Source of the DNA: Acanthosoma haemorrhoidale
Taxonomy: Eukaryota; Arthropoda; Insecta; Hemiptera; Acanthosomatidae
Length of the DNA: 64,000 nucleotides
NCBI GenBank assembly: GCA_930367205.1
Contig: OV884011.1
Span: forward strand, 103,407,139-103,471,138
Direction: 5' to 3'
In this document: positions 23,601 through 37,491 of the stretch, piece by piece
How the letters are laid out: every line of letters begins with the position of its first letter
How positions within the stretch are numbered: position 1 is the stretch's first letter
Position numbers and translations under genes: made by a program
Notes under the pieces: model-generated
What the model was told of the DNA's origin: nothing
Database searches by the model: none
The model's input: the letters and a program-made list of their open reading frames with translations, nothing else

Positions 23601-26600
23601 GCTCTTTGATTGTCATTTTGTTGTAGAGGAGAGTAGCATTCCTCTTTTGCTCCATTGGAAGAGAAATCTGCCAACAAAGAATTTGGCTTAAATACCTTTC
23701 TAAGGTATAAGATAAATATATAACCTAACAACGCTAACTACTCACGTTGGCCAGCAGCATTTCAAAGTCGAGAGACATGGCTAGCTCCGCTTTGGCACGC
23801 TCCGGGTCTGCTCCCATCAAGATGGCCATATCGACCATGTACTTGGCATAGGCAGACACCAGCCGGTTCTCCAGACCTTTCATGAAGAATTCTCTGTTCA
23901 ATGACAAGGAACCTTGATCTAGCTGGAAATAATAAACAAGTACAAATCACATAACAGGCAAAGTACCTTGCATCTTAGATTACTCTAGCTGCCTGGTCAC
24001 AAGTGTTACTCACATCTATGATCCTGTTAGTAGTGTTCTTGTAGTCAACTGAGACGCTAAAGTCTATGATGTAGTCAACTGAGAGGCCAGCGCTCCTGAA
24101 CTTGTAGACCGTTTCCCTCCAGTCAAACGTGCCGTCTTCCCAGCTTTCGCCTTCCAAGACGGGCCATCCACCCAGGGTCTTGAGCAGGTTCAGGACCTTT
24201 CCTTCACCCTGAGCCTCGATCCTGCCTGTTCAGATAGGTTATTTACAAATCACTTACAATATTGTGAGTATGTTATATATATAAAACTATTTGGCATCCT
24301 TACTTTTGTTCATACAGATGCCGTAGAGCGTTTTAGCATAGGTGATGGGTTTCAGCTCGTCATTTTTTTTCTCTTCTTCGAGAATGGCCCTCAGCTGGAG
24401 CTGAAGCTCATCATTGATGACAGAGAATGTGGACAAGGCAGATTTGTCATCTGGAATTATCTTTGTACGGAATTTACCACAGGCGAATTGATAAAAATCG
24501 TCACATGGTGATGCCTCCATATCCATGTTTTGAAGCAACATTGAAGCTGAAATATAAAAATTTGTGATCAGTAGTTTAATTATTTACGCCTTTGTGTAGT
24601 CCATTTAGGGTTAAAAGGCGGGGCCACTTATCATAACGGGAGCCACTTACTACTAGTTATTAAGTTACTTAGTTATTGCAGTGCAGTGTCCATTATCCAT
24701 TTATATATCATGGAATCAGCTATAACTCCTCCGAAACAATGGCACAAAAGATCACGATGGGACATAAAAGATCTAACGATGAGAGGATTAATATCTTTTT
24801 ATCCCATAAATTCAAGTATATCACTGTAATCTCTAATATAATAAAACAAAAAAAATAACATGACTAGGATACCTGTGTGAATACATGTGTCGGAAAGGCA
24901 CATTTTTGGGTCCTGGGGCTTCTGTGGCGTAATGTGATTCTTTGTAGCATTTCCGTCGGCGTCGATTGAAGACGACATCGTAGGAAGAGCCTCTATAAGA
25001 AAAGATTATTTTACTGAAACCAACCTGAATTTAGAAATTCTGCAGAATACACATACAAAAATATAATTTTCTTTCGATATAATATGCACAGTTGTTTCTT
25101 GGAAACTTACAGACTAGATATGAACTTTATCGGAAAATATTGAGCGAAGTAATAGTAATATCAGGTGACTATCAACCCGCACCATTCGGGGCGGTAAAAA
25201 ATATGCAGTACAGGTAAAATAGTGAGAAAAACCCTACCAAAACAAAAAAAGGAAAAAGAAAAATTGGTCTGTTAATGAACCTGGGTAACAATATTTTATT
25301 TGTCATGAGAATGAAGAATCGAAATAGTCCTTAGACATTCTTATAGTGGGAGGATGCTCTTTTTTTTAGGAGGGGGGGAGTAAAGCTGGGTTTGAAATTA
25401 TATTTTGTACATTCTATGCAAGTAACGCATGTTTTTGACGCTGGATCTAATGAAAATAAACGCAATCTACCCAACGTCGATTCATCCAACCTAATCAAAG
25501 TTATACTCGTTTTTATAGTCGAAAATGCACTTATTATTTATTATCTATACTATTTATTACCAGCCCCATAAAGAACTGAACAGATACATAGTAGATCTAC
25601 ACACAAGAAGCATTCATTCTAAATCCAGATTGCAGTTTGACATTACTGAACATAAAAGACCCTCTGCAGAACTGTTTATGCAGTATTTCAAGATGGCAAC
25701 AATAAATAAAGGAATACACAGAGGCTGGATGAACAGGCAACTGGGTGCTCATAAGGGAGGGACTAACATACACAGATCAGTCAAAGTTCGATTGCAAGGA
25801 AATAATAAGAGTCGGGAAGATTTGTAGCCCAATCGCTGCAGTAATACGCTAAACAATTTTAACAATTTAAATTAAATTTTGACAGTTTTGTGAAAATTAT
25901 TTTTTCTGACTCACTCAGACGTGCCAACTTATTCCAAACCAGAACGACATTCAGCTCATTGTCACTCGACCGAATTGACATCGAACTGCTTAAATTGATC
26001 ATACATCATTCAATTTAATATATTACTTAAACTTTGACTTGATACTCACTGACAAAGGTTCGCTTTTATTGAACACATAACCACTCAGGAGGAGCCACAA
26101 GGCGATGTTAGGCTCCATTATTAATGCTCATATATGTAGAAAAGAGGGAATTTTGTTTGAAGTAATTTGTAAAATGTTTTCGCTTCCCTACAAAGGCTAC
26201 CATGGCAACGATACATACATCTGTTGACTATACTCCGTTGCTTCTATTACATAAAGCCCTATTACGATATTATTTGTTATTTATTTACTGTTAATCAAAC
26301 TTTTCACCTAATAAAATACAAGTCAAGATGATTGCATTATAAAAAAATATTTAAACTTTTGCCTGGCCTTTAATTGAATTAGGTTTATGCTTGGAAACTG
26401 GATCATTTTTCGTATTAAATCCAAAGGTGGTCAGAAAATACAATTTAATATGAACTATTTTTTATGATGATAGGAGAGAAGTTTTAAGTTGTTAAAGGTA
26501 ATCTCTCAATTACTGGATTGTGGATTATTATTCTTATATTGTTTGTATTACCTGTGTGGTCCCAGACAGCTTCCTGATTTATATCTTCCATTGAATCTCT

Positions 26601-29600
26601 TCTTGGATCTTTTTAGGTTTCCTGTCGTTTTGTAACATGCATTAAATCCCTTTTGGGTTCTTTCTTCGTTACTTGTCATTAAATACCTCATGAGTTCTTT
26701 TTTGGTTTCCATGTATTTTCTACTTGTGCATCTTGATGTTGACAACTCTCATCATTTCTTTATGTTTAGAATTTAGTAATATTTTGTATTTCTATTTTAT
26801 TTATTTATGTGCGCGAATTGAATGTTGTAATGTGTTGTTTGTTCTCGTCTTTGAGGAAAACCCCCTCTCTCGTCTACACCCCCCTCCCTCCAGCCTTATA
26901 TGTTAGAAAGCCCTGGAGAGAAAATCATTTCTCAGCACAAATAACTCCTCTTGGTCAGTGGACCAATTGATTATTCAACATATTTCAGGACATCAACAGT
27001 TGAATGTTTCTATTTCCAGTTGGGAGATAAAGTAAGCAGCTAGGTTAGGATCTCCGGAAAGAGACGAAGCAAACCGATGGATACGTATCTCCGGATGGAG
27101 ACGAAGTTGAACACTATACTCACGACGACATCTTTGGGACATATATGTTATCTTATATACTTTATTCATTTGAATTAGCCAATTAATATACATTAAATTT
27201 TAATGAATTCATTTCCTATGGTAGTTGTAATTATTCTTATTAATTCTTAATATGTAATTTTTATTAGTTTTAATATTAGTTGTTCTAACTGGGTGACCAC
27301 TAATAAGTGACCGGGTGGTGTATGATTATTTATTTCATGTGTAAATATATTTCACTCTGGGTTAATGGCAATGCAACTTATTCAATTTATGAACCCCCTT
27401 ATATACACTCCGCAATTTTAATTTAATTTCCTTATAAATTGAGTGATCTGGGCCACTTGCTCACAATCACCTATACTCGGCGTAAACAGATATTTTGTGC
27501 ATATTGGTCTAAATAAAAATAAAGATATTTTGATTGAGTTGGAAAATGAGGATGACTGGTGAGGTCGGCTGGAAACTGGTTAAGGACGTGTCTAAACAGA
27601 AAGATATGTTGATATGGCAAAGAAAATTACTCCACTCCATCGTATGCCATTGGGCGGAAAAAATAGGATCTGGAACAGCTTAGTATTGAGCCCAATAGAT
27701 ATTATTTGTGTGTACTGCTTCAAATATATTATTTTACTGAAATTACGGGGGTTGCACACCAAATCAATAGTAGTCAACTAACCAAATCAAACCAATCAAA
27801 TAGCCAAAGTAGAAACTGACAACTGCCATAGCAAACCAATTTTTTAGAGTTAGACATTGCTTCGAATTATCACTTTTTGGACTCTAGTCTTAATTGCTCA
27901 AGTGCTTAATTTAACATGACATGGTATAATAACTAGAACCAATGGTCAAATAATTGGTGAACAAATTCACTGATCAGTATGAGTTAAGTGCCAAATTTTT
28001 AAAATTCTGCTATTGGTTATGATTGCCAAAAAATCGGGCCCAAAAAAGTATTTAAACACCAACGCAATTCACCTATTATTACGCAGGAATTATATTCTTG
28101 AAAAAATCTCAAAATTCTGATTGGAAAGGTATACAAGGATGCATTATACAAACAAAGCCTAGTTAAAACTGTCAATAAGATCGTGATAGCGAGATTTTGT
28201 TTGACCTAGTTCCTTTTGAAATCGAAATTTACTTGCCCATGAATCAAACAACTACAAAACCAATCATAAAAACAATAAAAAAATATTTAATGGTTACATT
28301 AAAACTACGATAAGAGGACAATTTTCTGAACTGTATCTGGGTTGGTAAACCAAGACCGAATATGTCAAAAACAATTTCGGTCATGGGCTATTCCTAGCCA
28401 ATTTAATCTGATAAGTAATTTGGGCCACTGTATAGATTTATACCTATTATTGTTCACCGAATTACCCTCAGGTAGTCTAGCTAAGTTGAGGGTTATGTTC
28501 AATATCAGGATGATCATAAATGAGGTGTCAGACTCCTAGCGGAGTCCTCAGTGCGCATGAATCCAAGGTCAGACCTCACCTAAACTGAATGTTAATGACC
28601 CTAGCTAGTATCGCAATGCATCCAGGGCAATCGTGTTCGTCTCTAGTAAATTATCTAGCACCTTATCTGGAGGAAATTCCACTATTGATCTCCACTAAAG
28701 GAGTTTATTGAAACCGATACCAGTGAGATACACTCACCTTAGTAACACTGGCTTTGTCAGACCATTTCAAGTGATGCCATATTTGGTCTAGAAGGAATTT
28801 GTATCGGCCCCTATCAAATCTTTTTGAACATACACTGGTGACATTAGTATGGTGAATTAATCATTGTTCCGAGAATGTTATATTAATGATTGATAAGTGT
28901 ATGTTCCAAGTAAGATGGGCACGGTAAATATGCACTAAAAATTGCTAATAACAGTTCACCAAATGTTCTAATTTTTAAATTCAAACTGGTCAACAGTTTT
29001 CTTATTATTAGGACCTGATTAAGACATACACAGCACCTCAAAGCGTCGCCTATAGATAAATTTTATACTATTAAAATCTAACAACTAACTTGCTTTCATT
29101 AACCTAAGCCAATATTCAAATAAATTTACCCACTCAAATTGTCAGTTCTTATAGTTTGTAGGATTTCAATGCGGCTAAATGGATCGCTCTCTTGCACCAA
29201 GCGATATAAGTTGCTTCAATGAGACCCATTATCTAATTCTATGCGAACTGGATAAAATACTAATGTATAAAATTCATTTAATAGTCCACTCCCATGAATC
29301 AAACTGGATAATACTGATAATATTGAATAATACTGCAATCAACATTTGTAAATTTTTTGAAAATCTAGAACAACAGTGTAGCGACCGCTAACTACATAAG
29401 ATAAACCACCCTATACTCTATTTTATATGTGTTGTAAATTAATTTAAACAAATGTAAATAAATAAGTCATTGTAAATGTGTAAACAATAAAGAAGTCACA
29501 GCTGCAAGTTAAGACCGCTACCCCACATCAGGTAGAAAACGACCCTGCCGGGTCAGCCCTTCGGCTGCCTACACAAAGCCCGACCGCATACATAGATCTT

Positions 29601-32600
29601 ATTGGTTACAACAACGAGGGAAATGATTGGGCCTAACGAGCCACCACTAACTATAAATAGGGGCAGATCTCGGGCTGTAATTCATTCTCCTCCTGTCGAA
29701 GCTACTTATGCCTTGCAGCTGCGGCGGTATTCCAGAATTTGGTCTTCTTCTTTATGAAAAACCTCTGCATCTCTTTCTCTCCTCACCTCGCTACGTTTTA
29801 ATCCGGCGTTGTCAGACCCCACACCTTTCTAGTGGGAACCTCAGCCTTCGTCTCGCTAAATCTAGTACCTCCTTGGGAGAGACCTCTCCCTAGTGGACAA
29901 CGGTTGCCGTGGCCCTACAAACCTTACCAAGCAGTGTTCCCCACATCGATTCAGTCTGCCCCTCTCCGGTTCACACTCGCCTTTGGGATCCGGATGGATT
30001 TCGCCTACCCTCAGATACCGAGTGTGAATTCGTGGTCATTCCAAGACCACACAAACTACCTATAAACCTACCCTGTACCTCTTCTCCTGAACATAGTGCA
30101 TTGTCGGGGCACATACCTATCAAAAATGGAGTCAGATAGTAAACCCGTCATGAAACGATTGTCCAGGTTATAAACTTAATCAACCCTCACTTCGTCACCA
30201 GGGCTAGGGTAACTAGGCACCCCCCTCGTGACGACCCGACAAACAGTTTTAAATAATTGCTTCTGAAGGGGCTCAACAGCATCAATACTCAAATTTTGTT
30301 TTGCTTAACTCCATAAAAATATTTATGAATTACAAAACCAATCATAAAAACAACGCAATAAAAAAATTATATATGGGCCAGTAAACACAGACCGAAATAT
30401 GTCAAGAACGATTTTGGTCATGGGTTATTCCTAGCCAATCGAATCTGATAAGTAATCTGGCCGCTGTTTAGATTGCACGATTTGGGTCTCACAGAACCGA
30501 TCTCACTACTTATTTATTTAATTTTTAAATAGATTTAAACAAAAAATGACAGACTTTCCCGGCTAAATAAGAAACAAGAAACCAACGTGGTTTATAGCAC
30601 ACTACTTAGCTATGAGTTAAGTAAAACATTGCAGGCAATTGCCTGATGATCACGATGTCTAGCCTATGAACACTGTGAAAAGCAAACTAATTCTGCCAGT
30701 TAGGTATAAGTGCAAACTGTGCTCACAAGTAGACAGTTATATTTTATTAATATTAAAAGATGAATGATTATAGGTGGTATATCATGAATTCCAACTTACC
30801 AAAATTTAAAAAAAATTGTATTTTTTTGTTTAACACTTACAATAAACATATTATTATGTAACCATATTGTGTACTTACACAGACTCGTAGACTTAATGTA
30901 ATATATATATATATATTTTAATTTACACTTTAACCAGATTGTATGGCAAATCATTATATATTAATGACTATTTAAAGAAATGAATCCCTCAAAACCAAAA
31001 ATATTCTTGGATTATAAAAGCAACATTTAATACTATAGATCCTTTAGGCACCCCACACCCCATATCCTTCTCATACATCCTTCAAATAGCACTCCTTAGT
31101 GAAAGGCACCCATCAATCCAAAATAATTTTCCTTTTATTTTTCCCACATCCTATTTTTTATAAGTTTGAGAGCTTTGCAAAAAAACAAAAAACAAAAAAA
31201 AAACAGAACACTTAGGTTAATTTTTTGATCTCTGAAAAAATACCCTTAATTATAAAATATAGAGCATATGCATGTTTAAAAAAAATGGAACAGTTAATTA
31301 TCACTTTTTGAATTTACTAATAATACTGCAATCAACATTTGTATTTTTTTTGAAAATCTATAACAACAGTTTTAGATAATTGCTTCTGAAGGGGCTCAAC
31401 AGCATCAATACTCAAATTTTGTAGTGCTTAACTTCATAAAAATAACATTTCTATAAAGATCGTGGATAGTCAGTGCCAGACCATTTTTCCAAGATAACAT
31501 TCTGTATGGAATAAACTGCACTATTCATTATAGCAATAGCTGGTTCCTTTATGTGATTTTATTTCAAGCTAGTGGTGATAGTCCCATATTGTTTACCTTA
31601 TATCTATAATATAAGGGTTGTAGGCTTCAAATCAATATGCAGATTAGTTATTTCCTGAGAACTGATCATACAAATTGGCATACTTCAGACCGTACTGACA
31701 TATGAGGTAGTTAGGGGTCAGGAGGTATAGTTGTAGAGATAGTGATAGCTGTGGGAGAAGATAATGGCAGCCTTCGCTTGCGAACTTTTCCTACTTACCG
31801 AGCAAGTCAAGCACGTTAGCACTCTCTTCGGAACACTGTCCAGACGGCAACTCCCCCTCAGACCCTCCGAAGTAGGAAACTTGGAGTAAACCCTTGGACC
31901 AAAGCGCCAGATATCTGCTCTTAACGATTGCTCCTTCAACCTGGAGAGGCCCCTGCCTCCAATAGCCACTGCCATCCCTGCCGCAATACCTCCACCTGCC
32001 TTGGTACACCAAGAGGAGGGCGCCCCCCCGTGCCCGAATCAGCCGCACCCCTGGCTCCACCTCCTCTGACCTCAGAATGACCATGCTGTCGGTGTTCATT
32101 ACCCGCACCCTCCTGTCGCTTTGGGTGTAGACCAGCCAGTCCTCCTCCGAGTGGGAGCGGAAGTAGGCTCTCCTCGAGGACTCTATCGTGTCTAGCACCC
32201 CAAGACCGCGCACCTCCAGCCCACTGTACTGGAAGCCACTGTCGATCTGGGTACCTCCTACAGAGGCCACACAGTGGGCAGTAGCCTCTAGGTGGCCGAA
32301 CGTGCAGCCCATTGGAGTGTTCCTCCCCTTCCAGACCAGCTCCCAGCCTCCCTCTGCGTGGAGGTAGAAGGAGGTACTGGAGCCCATCCACACTGGGTTC
32401 ACCGTCTTCACTAGCAGCCTGTCGTTCGGCATCAGGACCTCGATCACATCCTCAGGCAGACTGTGGGTGGTCTCTTTCACACCGTCGTACACCACCACTG
32501 TGTTCTGCACCTGGAAGCAGATCAGCCTCTTCCCTGCTCCAATCCTGTTCTTGTCCGACTGGAAGTCTCTCACAGGTGCCTTTCCTCTGAATATCCTGAT

Positions 32601-35600
32601 CTTGTAGCTGAACCTTGTCTCCAGCAGCACCAAGGCTACCATATCTGAGAAAGGGTGAATACCAACAACATTGCCGTTCAATCTATAGCAGTAGATTTCT
32701 TCAAGGGTCGGGGTGAGGCATTTCACAACGTTCTCTCTTCCAATGTATATCTTATCATCACCAATGGCGAACTGAAACCAATAAAATCTCGAATAAGAAG
32801 TGGCCAAGCTATAATTTGTACAAATATAAAGATTCGTTCAAAATAGACACGAATAACTACAATAAAAACCAAGGATCAGTAACATGAATAAATTATTTGA
32901 AAAATAATTGCGTCACTTAACCAAACAAATAAAATAAAATTAAGATTGTGGAATGTCAAAACAACGACGTTATCTAAGTGTTTATTTGGCATGGCCTAAT
33001 TATTTTATACATTACAATAATAAAAGTGTTGACTAGTGTGTAACAATAGAATCCATTTTTGACAAATATATATATATTTTTAGAATTAGCAGCAGTAGAG
33101 GAATGAACATTTATAAACAACAACATATACACCTTCAACTTATCCACACATTATGTATTGACAAATGACCAAATGAAACAACACCCCGGTTAAGTATCTA
33201 GTTCCCATCCTTTTATTTATCAGTTAGGTTAAATAAATCCGAAGGGAAACGTTTTACTTTAAAATAGGTAAGGAAGGCCCGAATTACGCTGTATATTTTT
33301 TAGTTAAGACATAATAATGGATAGTATAAAGTAAGTGAAAATAGAATTATGTAAATAATATAAATAAAATATTTAAGAACCTCATGTGACCCAGGACCGC
33401 AACCGGATTATCTCCCGATATAGTTCGCCACTTTCTAACTTTTTTCCCCGTCAAATTGAAAAAAAGAAGGAGATAATTATTGATCTTACAAAATTTTAGT
33501 CTGTAAATTAAATCTGAAAAAAAATAGCGTAGATACTGATCCTTGAATCAATAAAATAAAATGATAACTAAATAAAAGGCGCACCTTGACATGAGCTATG
33601 TCAGTTGTGTAGGTCTCATAGAGGCCATGGCTCCAGCGATAGTCCACCCTCTTCAGCTCAAGGAAGCTACCCCAGAGATGTACCTGAGAGTGACCTCCGC
33701 CGCCGAGGTACCTCTTCCAGACCGGGTCGCTGCTGAGACACTTGTTCCATGAAGCAGCTACCAGCCTACAGCTAAGCAGGTCTTCCAGCTCCAGTTGGCT
33801 CCAGACGGACTCCAGGACCTCTGGAGGCAGGATCGACACCGGGTCCATGTCGCCACTCGAACATACCCGCACTAACTCGACGTTATCGCCGTCGACTGAC
33901 TAGATAGACACTCGTTTTTTTATTTTGTTTGTACGCAGTCGAAGGACGCAACGCTATCCATGTTCAAACACGCTAAATTATAACTACAATTCACATTGAT
34001 TACCAACACTTTTATAAAATGTCTTCCAGTCCTTGTTGTCTTATTAACTCATCTCATTCACTGACTTTAAGCATGTTGTTGCACCGATTAAACAGTAAAT
34101 AAATTACGATATTAACTCACTAACATCTTTAGCAGTACCTTATCGACATTAGGTGCAATTCGAAAAGATAGGGCCCAACAAAGTACAACAAAAAAAATGG
34201 TCCTATGTAAAACTCAAGTTAAATAAAAGTGGTTAGCGAGCGTGGCAGAATCAGAGGCAACACTGTGGACTGCCTCAAGGCAAGGTTGCCGGCAGCACCA
34301 ACCGGAAAGGCAACCCTGGTTAACCTTGGATTCTTACATCACAGCCACTCGCCAACTGACATCTGCCTCTTTGTTTATTAACCATAGTTTCCATTTAGTT
34401 TATAATACAACAAACTGTTGTTGCTTATTACTTGAGTTTTAATATTATTTTCATTAAGAAAGAAAAAAGGTGTTTTTTTTACTATCCAGACTATGAACCT
34501 AGGCAACTAGGTACGTTTCATAGTTGGATTGGATAAAGAATACCTACAATAAAATTATAATACTTTAGAGAACATGCTTTGATCATTTTGTGAAGTTGCA
34601 CAGAAAGTCAAGTTAGGATTTCGTATGAACTAATCCATGAAAATACAAGAATGAGAAAACCAGCCTGAGCGGTGTTGCAATCCGAGAGACCAAGAATCGG
34701 ATGAAAATTAACATGAAATTGGGGAATGGGTTAATGAAGGGAAGCAGTTGGAGGAAACAAATTGAGCTAAATTCATCAATAGGTTCTAGTTTTAGTACGT
34801 TAAGTTTAAGAATAAAAAAATATCCTGATTAGAATAGAGTTCATGTGGATAAACAATAACAACATAAAGCTCCAACACTTTGTTTTGTATGAACAGTACA
34901 GTTCTGCATGAGCTTAAAAATAATCCAAGCATCATGTCAGCTGTCAGAAGGAGTATAACCCAGATTGTTGTAAATGTAATGTCAAACTTCACCCCATTCA
35001 ATTATTTGGTAATAAATAAATACTAGGTAGTTGTGTCAATGATATAGTGGTTAGTGTGCCTGACTACTAGCTTTTTGGAGTTCGATTCCCTAAAGAAATT
35101 TTCTTTTAGGGATGAGTCTGGTTGGGGTTTACTCAGCCACCTGGGGGAAATGAGTAGCACTTGAATAAAAAAGCGGTGAATACAGTTTAGAAAACTGAAA
35201 TTAGAGTGCAGAGGTGCATAGCCCAGTACAACATACCAACAGTAGCTGCAACTGGGGGTGGCCTTATTTTATCCCTTCAGTGTTCAAGTCGCTCCATAGA
35301 CTCAATTAAATAATAGGCTAGTTAATGTGTGTAGGAAAAATTTTCTATTTCTTGAAGCTTAAAAATGTCATTACATTTTTTATATACTATAGAATAAAAT
35401 ATTTCAAAATTATTCTTCACTCTTTCAAATTTTCATTTCAATTAAATTTAACTTACAACTCATGTGAAATTCACCAATCCAGGAAGGAGGATGATAACAA
35501 CTAGGTATTAGTGATTAATTGCATGTAGTTGACTAAATTAGGAATTATTTATAAAAAAAAAACATCGATTATGAGATTGACCTTTTATTAATTTCACCCT

Positions 35601-37407
35601 GCCTCTTCAATCACAAAATTATTCTAGACTTTTAATTTTATTAATCATGAACCCATTGATTTGAATAGGTATTAGTGATAAATTGAGTATTGTATGCAAA
35701 GTGATTTAAAATTACAGCTTGAGATCTCTAATTCTAATGATCTTTTCACCATGATTTCTACATCCCTAATGTGTGGTCACGTTGGAATTTTTTATGTACA
35801 TAAATTTGTAATGATTTAGGTTTGAAACAGACAATAATTGTAACTAAGTGATTATTAAAAAATTATTTTGAAATTTATAAAACTAAAAATATGTAAATTA
35901 AAAAAAATATACAATTTGTCTCATAAAAGATAATATAAAAATACAACTTAGAATGCTTCTTGAATAATAAATTACTTTGTTTTAATTCTCATCTTATTTT
36001 GGCATTTTGGCCAATCGGTTGCAAGCTTTCTAATAAATATTTCCATCTTCAACCAACAGGAGCCCGCATAATAATAAATATTTTACTATAAACAATATAA
36101 TAATATAAGAATGAAGGTAAATTTACAAATGCAATAATACACCATAGAGACAATCAATATCTACTTAACTCTGTTTATCAGGTAGTTCACTGAGCTGCCG
36201 GTAGAGAGCAGCACTTTAAATTGTCTTGAACTTGCTCAGAAGGATTATCATTATGCTTTTTTTAAATATTATATTTAACTTATAGTACCATTTATTTCTT
36301 TAGAAAGTCATACAGCAAGTACATTGAATCCAATAAGTAAAAACATATTTATATATTACATTACTTATGATTAAGAATGGTGTTCTTTCTTAAGGGGAGT
36401 GCCAAAAGTCCTTGGAAGGAGAAACAAAAAATAGATTATAAATGTTATTTTCAAAACTTACCCGATTCTTGGTACTGTCTATAACTTGTAAGAGCTAAGG
36501 CAATTGTAAGAATTACACAGAGACCAATTGTAACAACAGTTATAAGGGTCAGCACTCGCTCCAAGTGTGTCCTCCTTCTCCACCATGTTGGGTTTCTAAA
36601 ACAAAAAGAAGGATTCATGTAATTTTATTTAAAAAACTATCTTATAATATTTTGATGATAATTCCTTATAAAATATAAGGGAAAGTATATAAAAGTTATA
36701 TAAACATATATCTCTTCTTTTTTACTGTATTGCACAACATAAAGTAAGCTAATATATTTGCAGGCTAGAGTATTATTACGATGAGGAAGTAAGTAAATAT
36801 GCTGGTTTGGATTTAATGTTTAGGTAGATTTAGTGTTTAATCGTGACTATGTAAATAAGCCACTGGCAAAAGATTTATTGCCCTATGATAAAATATGTAA
36901 GAGTATAGAAAATTAACTTCAAATGAATAAAATGGATGCCTAAAGATTTTCACCAGCAGCCTCCTTCAAAACAATAATTCAAATGTATATGGCACGAGAA
37001 AAATATTTCTAATTAAATCACATCATTTATAAATAAAACTTACAAAAAAAACGTTTTAACTAATTATTTTAGAGGTCATTAAAATAGATTTTCCTCCCTA
37101 TTTTAAAAGAGGATGCTAATAACGTTTGTTTCCTGTTTGATTGAATAAGGAAGGAGGACTTTCTGCTTGTCTTAACTTTCTATCCTATCATAACTAAGCC
37201 ATTAGTATCTATATTTGAACATTTCATATCAAATGAATTACACTAATTATAAATGTTCTCATATTGGCACAGTGAGTGAATGACTGGTAACAAGTGTTTA
37301 ATCATAATTATAAGTTATATTCTAAAATCAGAGTTAATATAATATAATATGAAGTGTTTGTTTATTAATATTACTGCACTCGTTACTTAGTTTACATATT
37401 TTACTAT

Positions 37408-37455
<48 letters not shown>

Positions 37456-37458
37456 TAT

Positions 37459-37491
<33 letters not shown>

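Larger units (their letters stand above)
24993..31557. other. neprilysin intron 2, distal part
   Basis: No exon is recognised between neprilysin exon 3 and the F-box 3' end. A 100-codon plus-strand frame at 25525-25827 has no family I know. Degenerate short repeats occur at 26590-26740 and 27050-27110 (TCTCCGGA--GAGACGAAG twice). From about 27.5 kb it is a mosaic of diverged repeats carrying the solo LTR. Confidence 0.6.

Noticed and set aside
25525..25827. 100-codon plus frame ([15 protein letters not shown]...)
   Set aside because: No family recognised and no exon borders in support; it is noted only in the intron description.
26590..26740. three loose CATT-AAT-C repeats
   Set aside because: Too diverged and irregular in period to claim a tandem array.
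29708..30139. overlapping 61-77 codon frames
   Set aside because: They lie inside the solo LTR, which is GC-rich and so has few stops.
31936..32648. frames of 61-151 codons overlapping the F-box exon on both strands
   Set aside because: Shadows of the GC-rich F-box exon 2.
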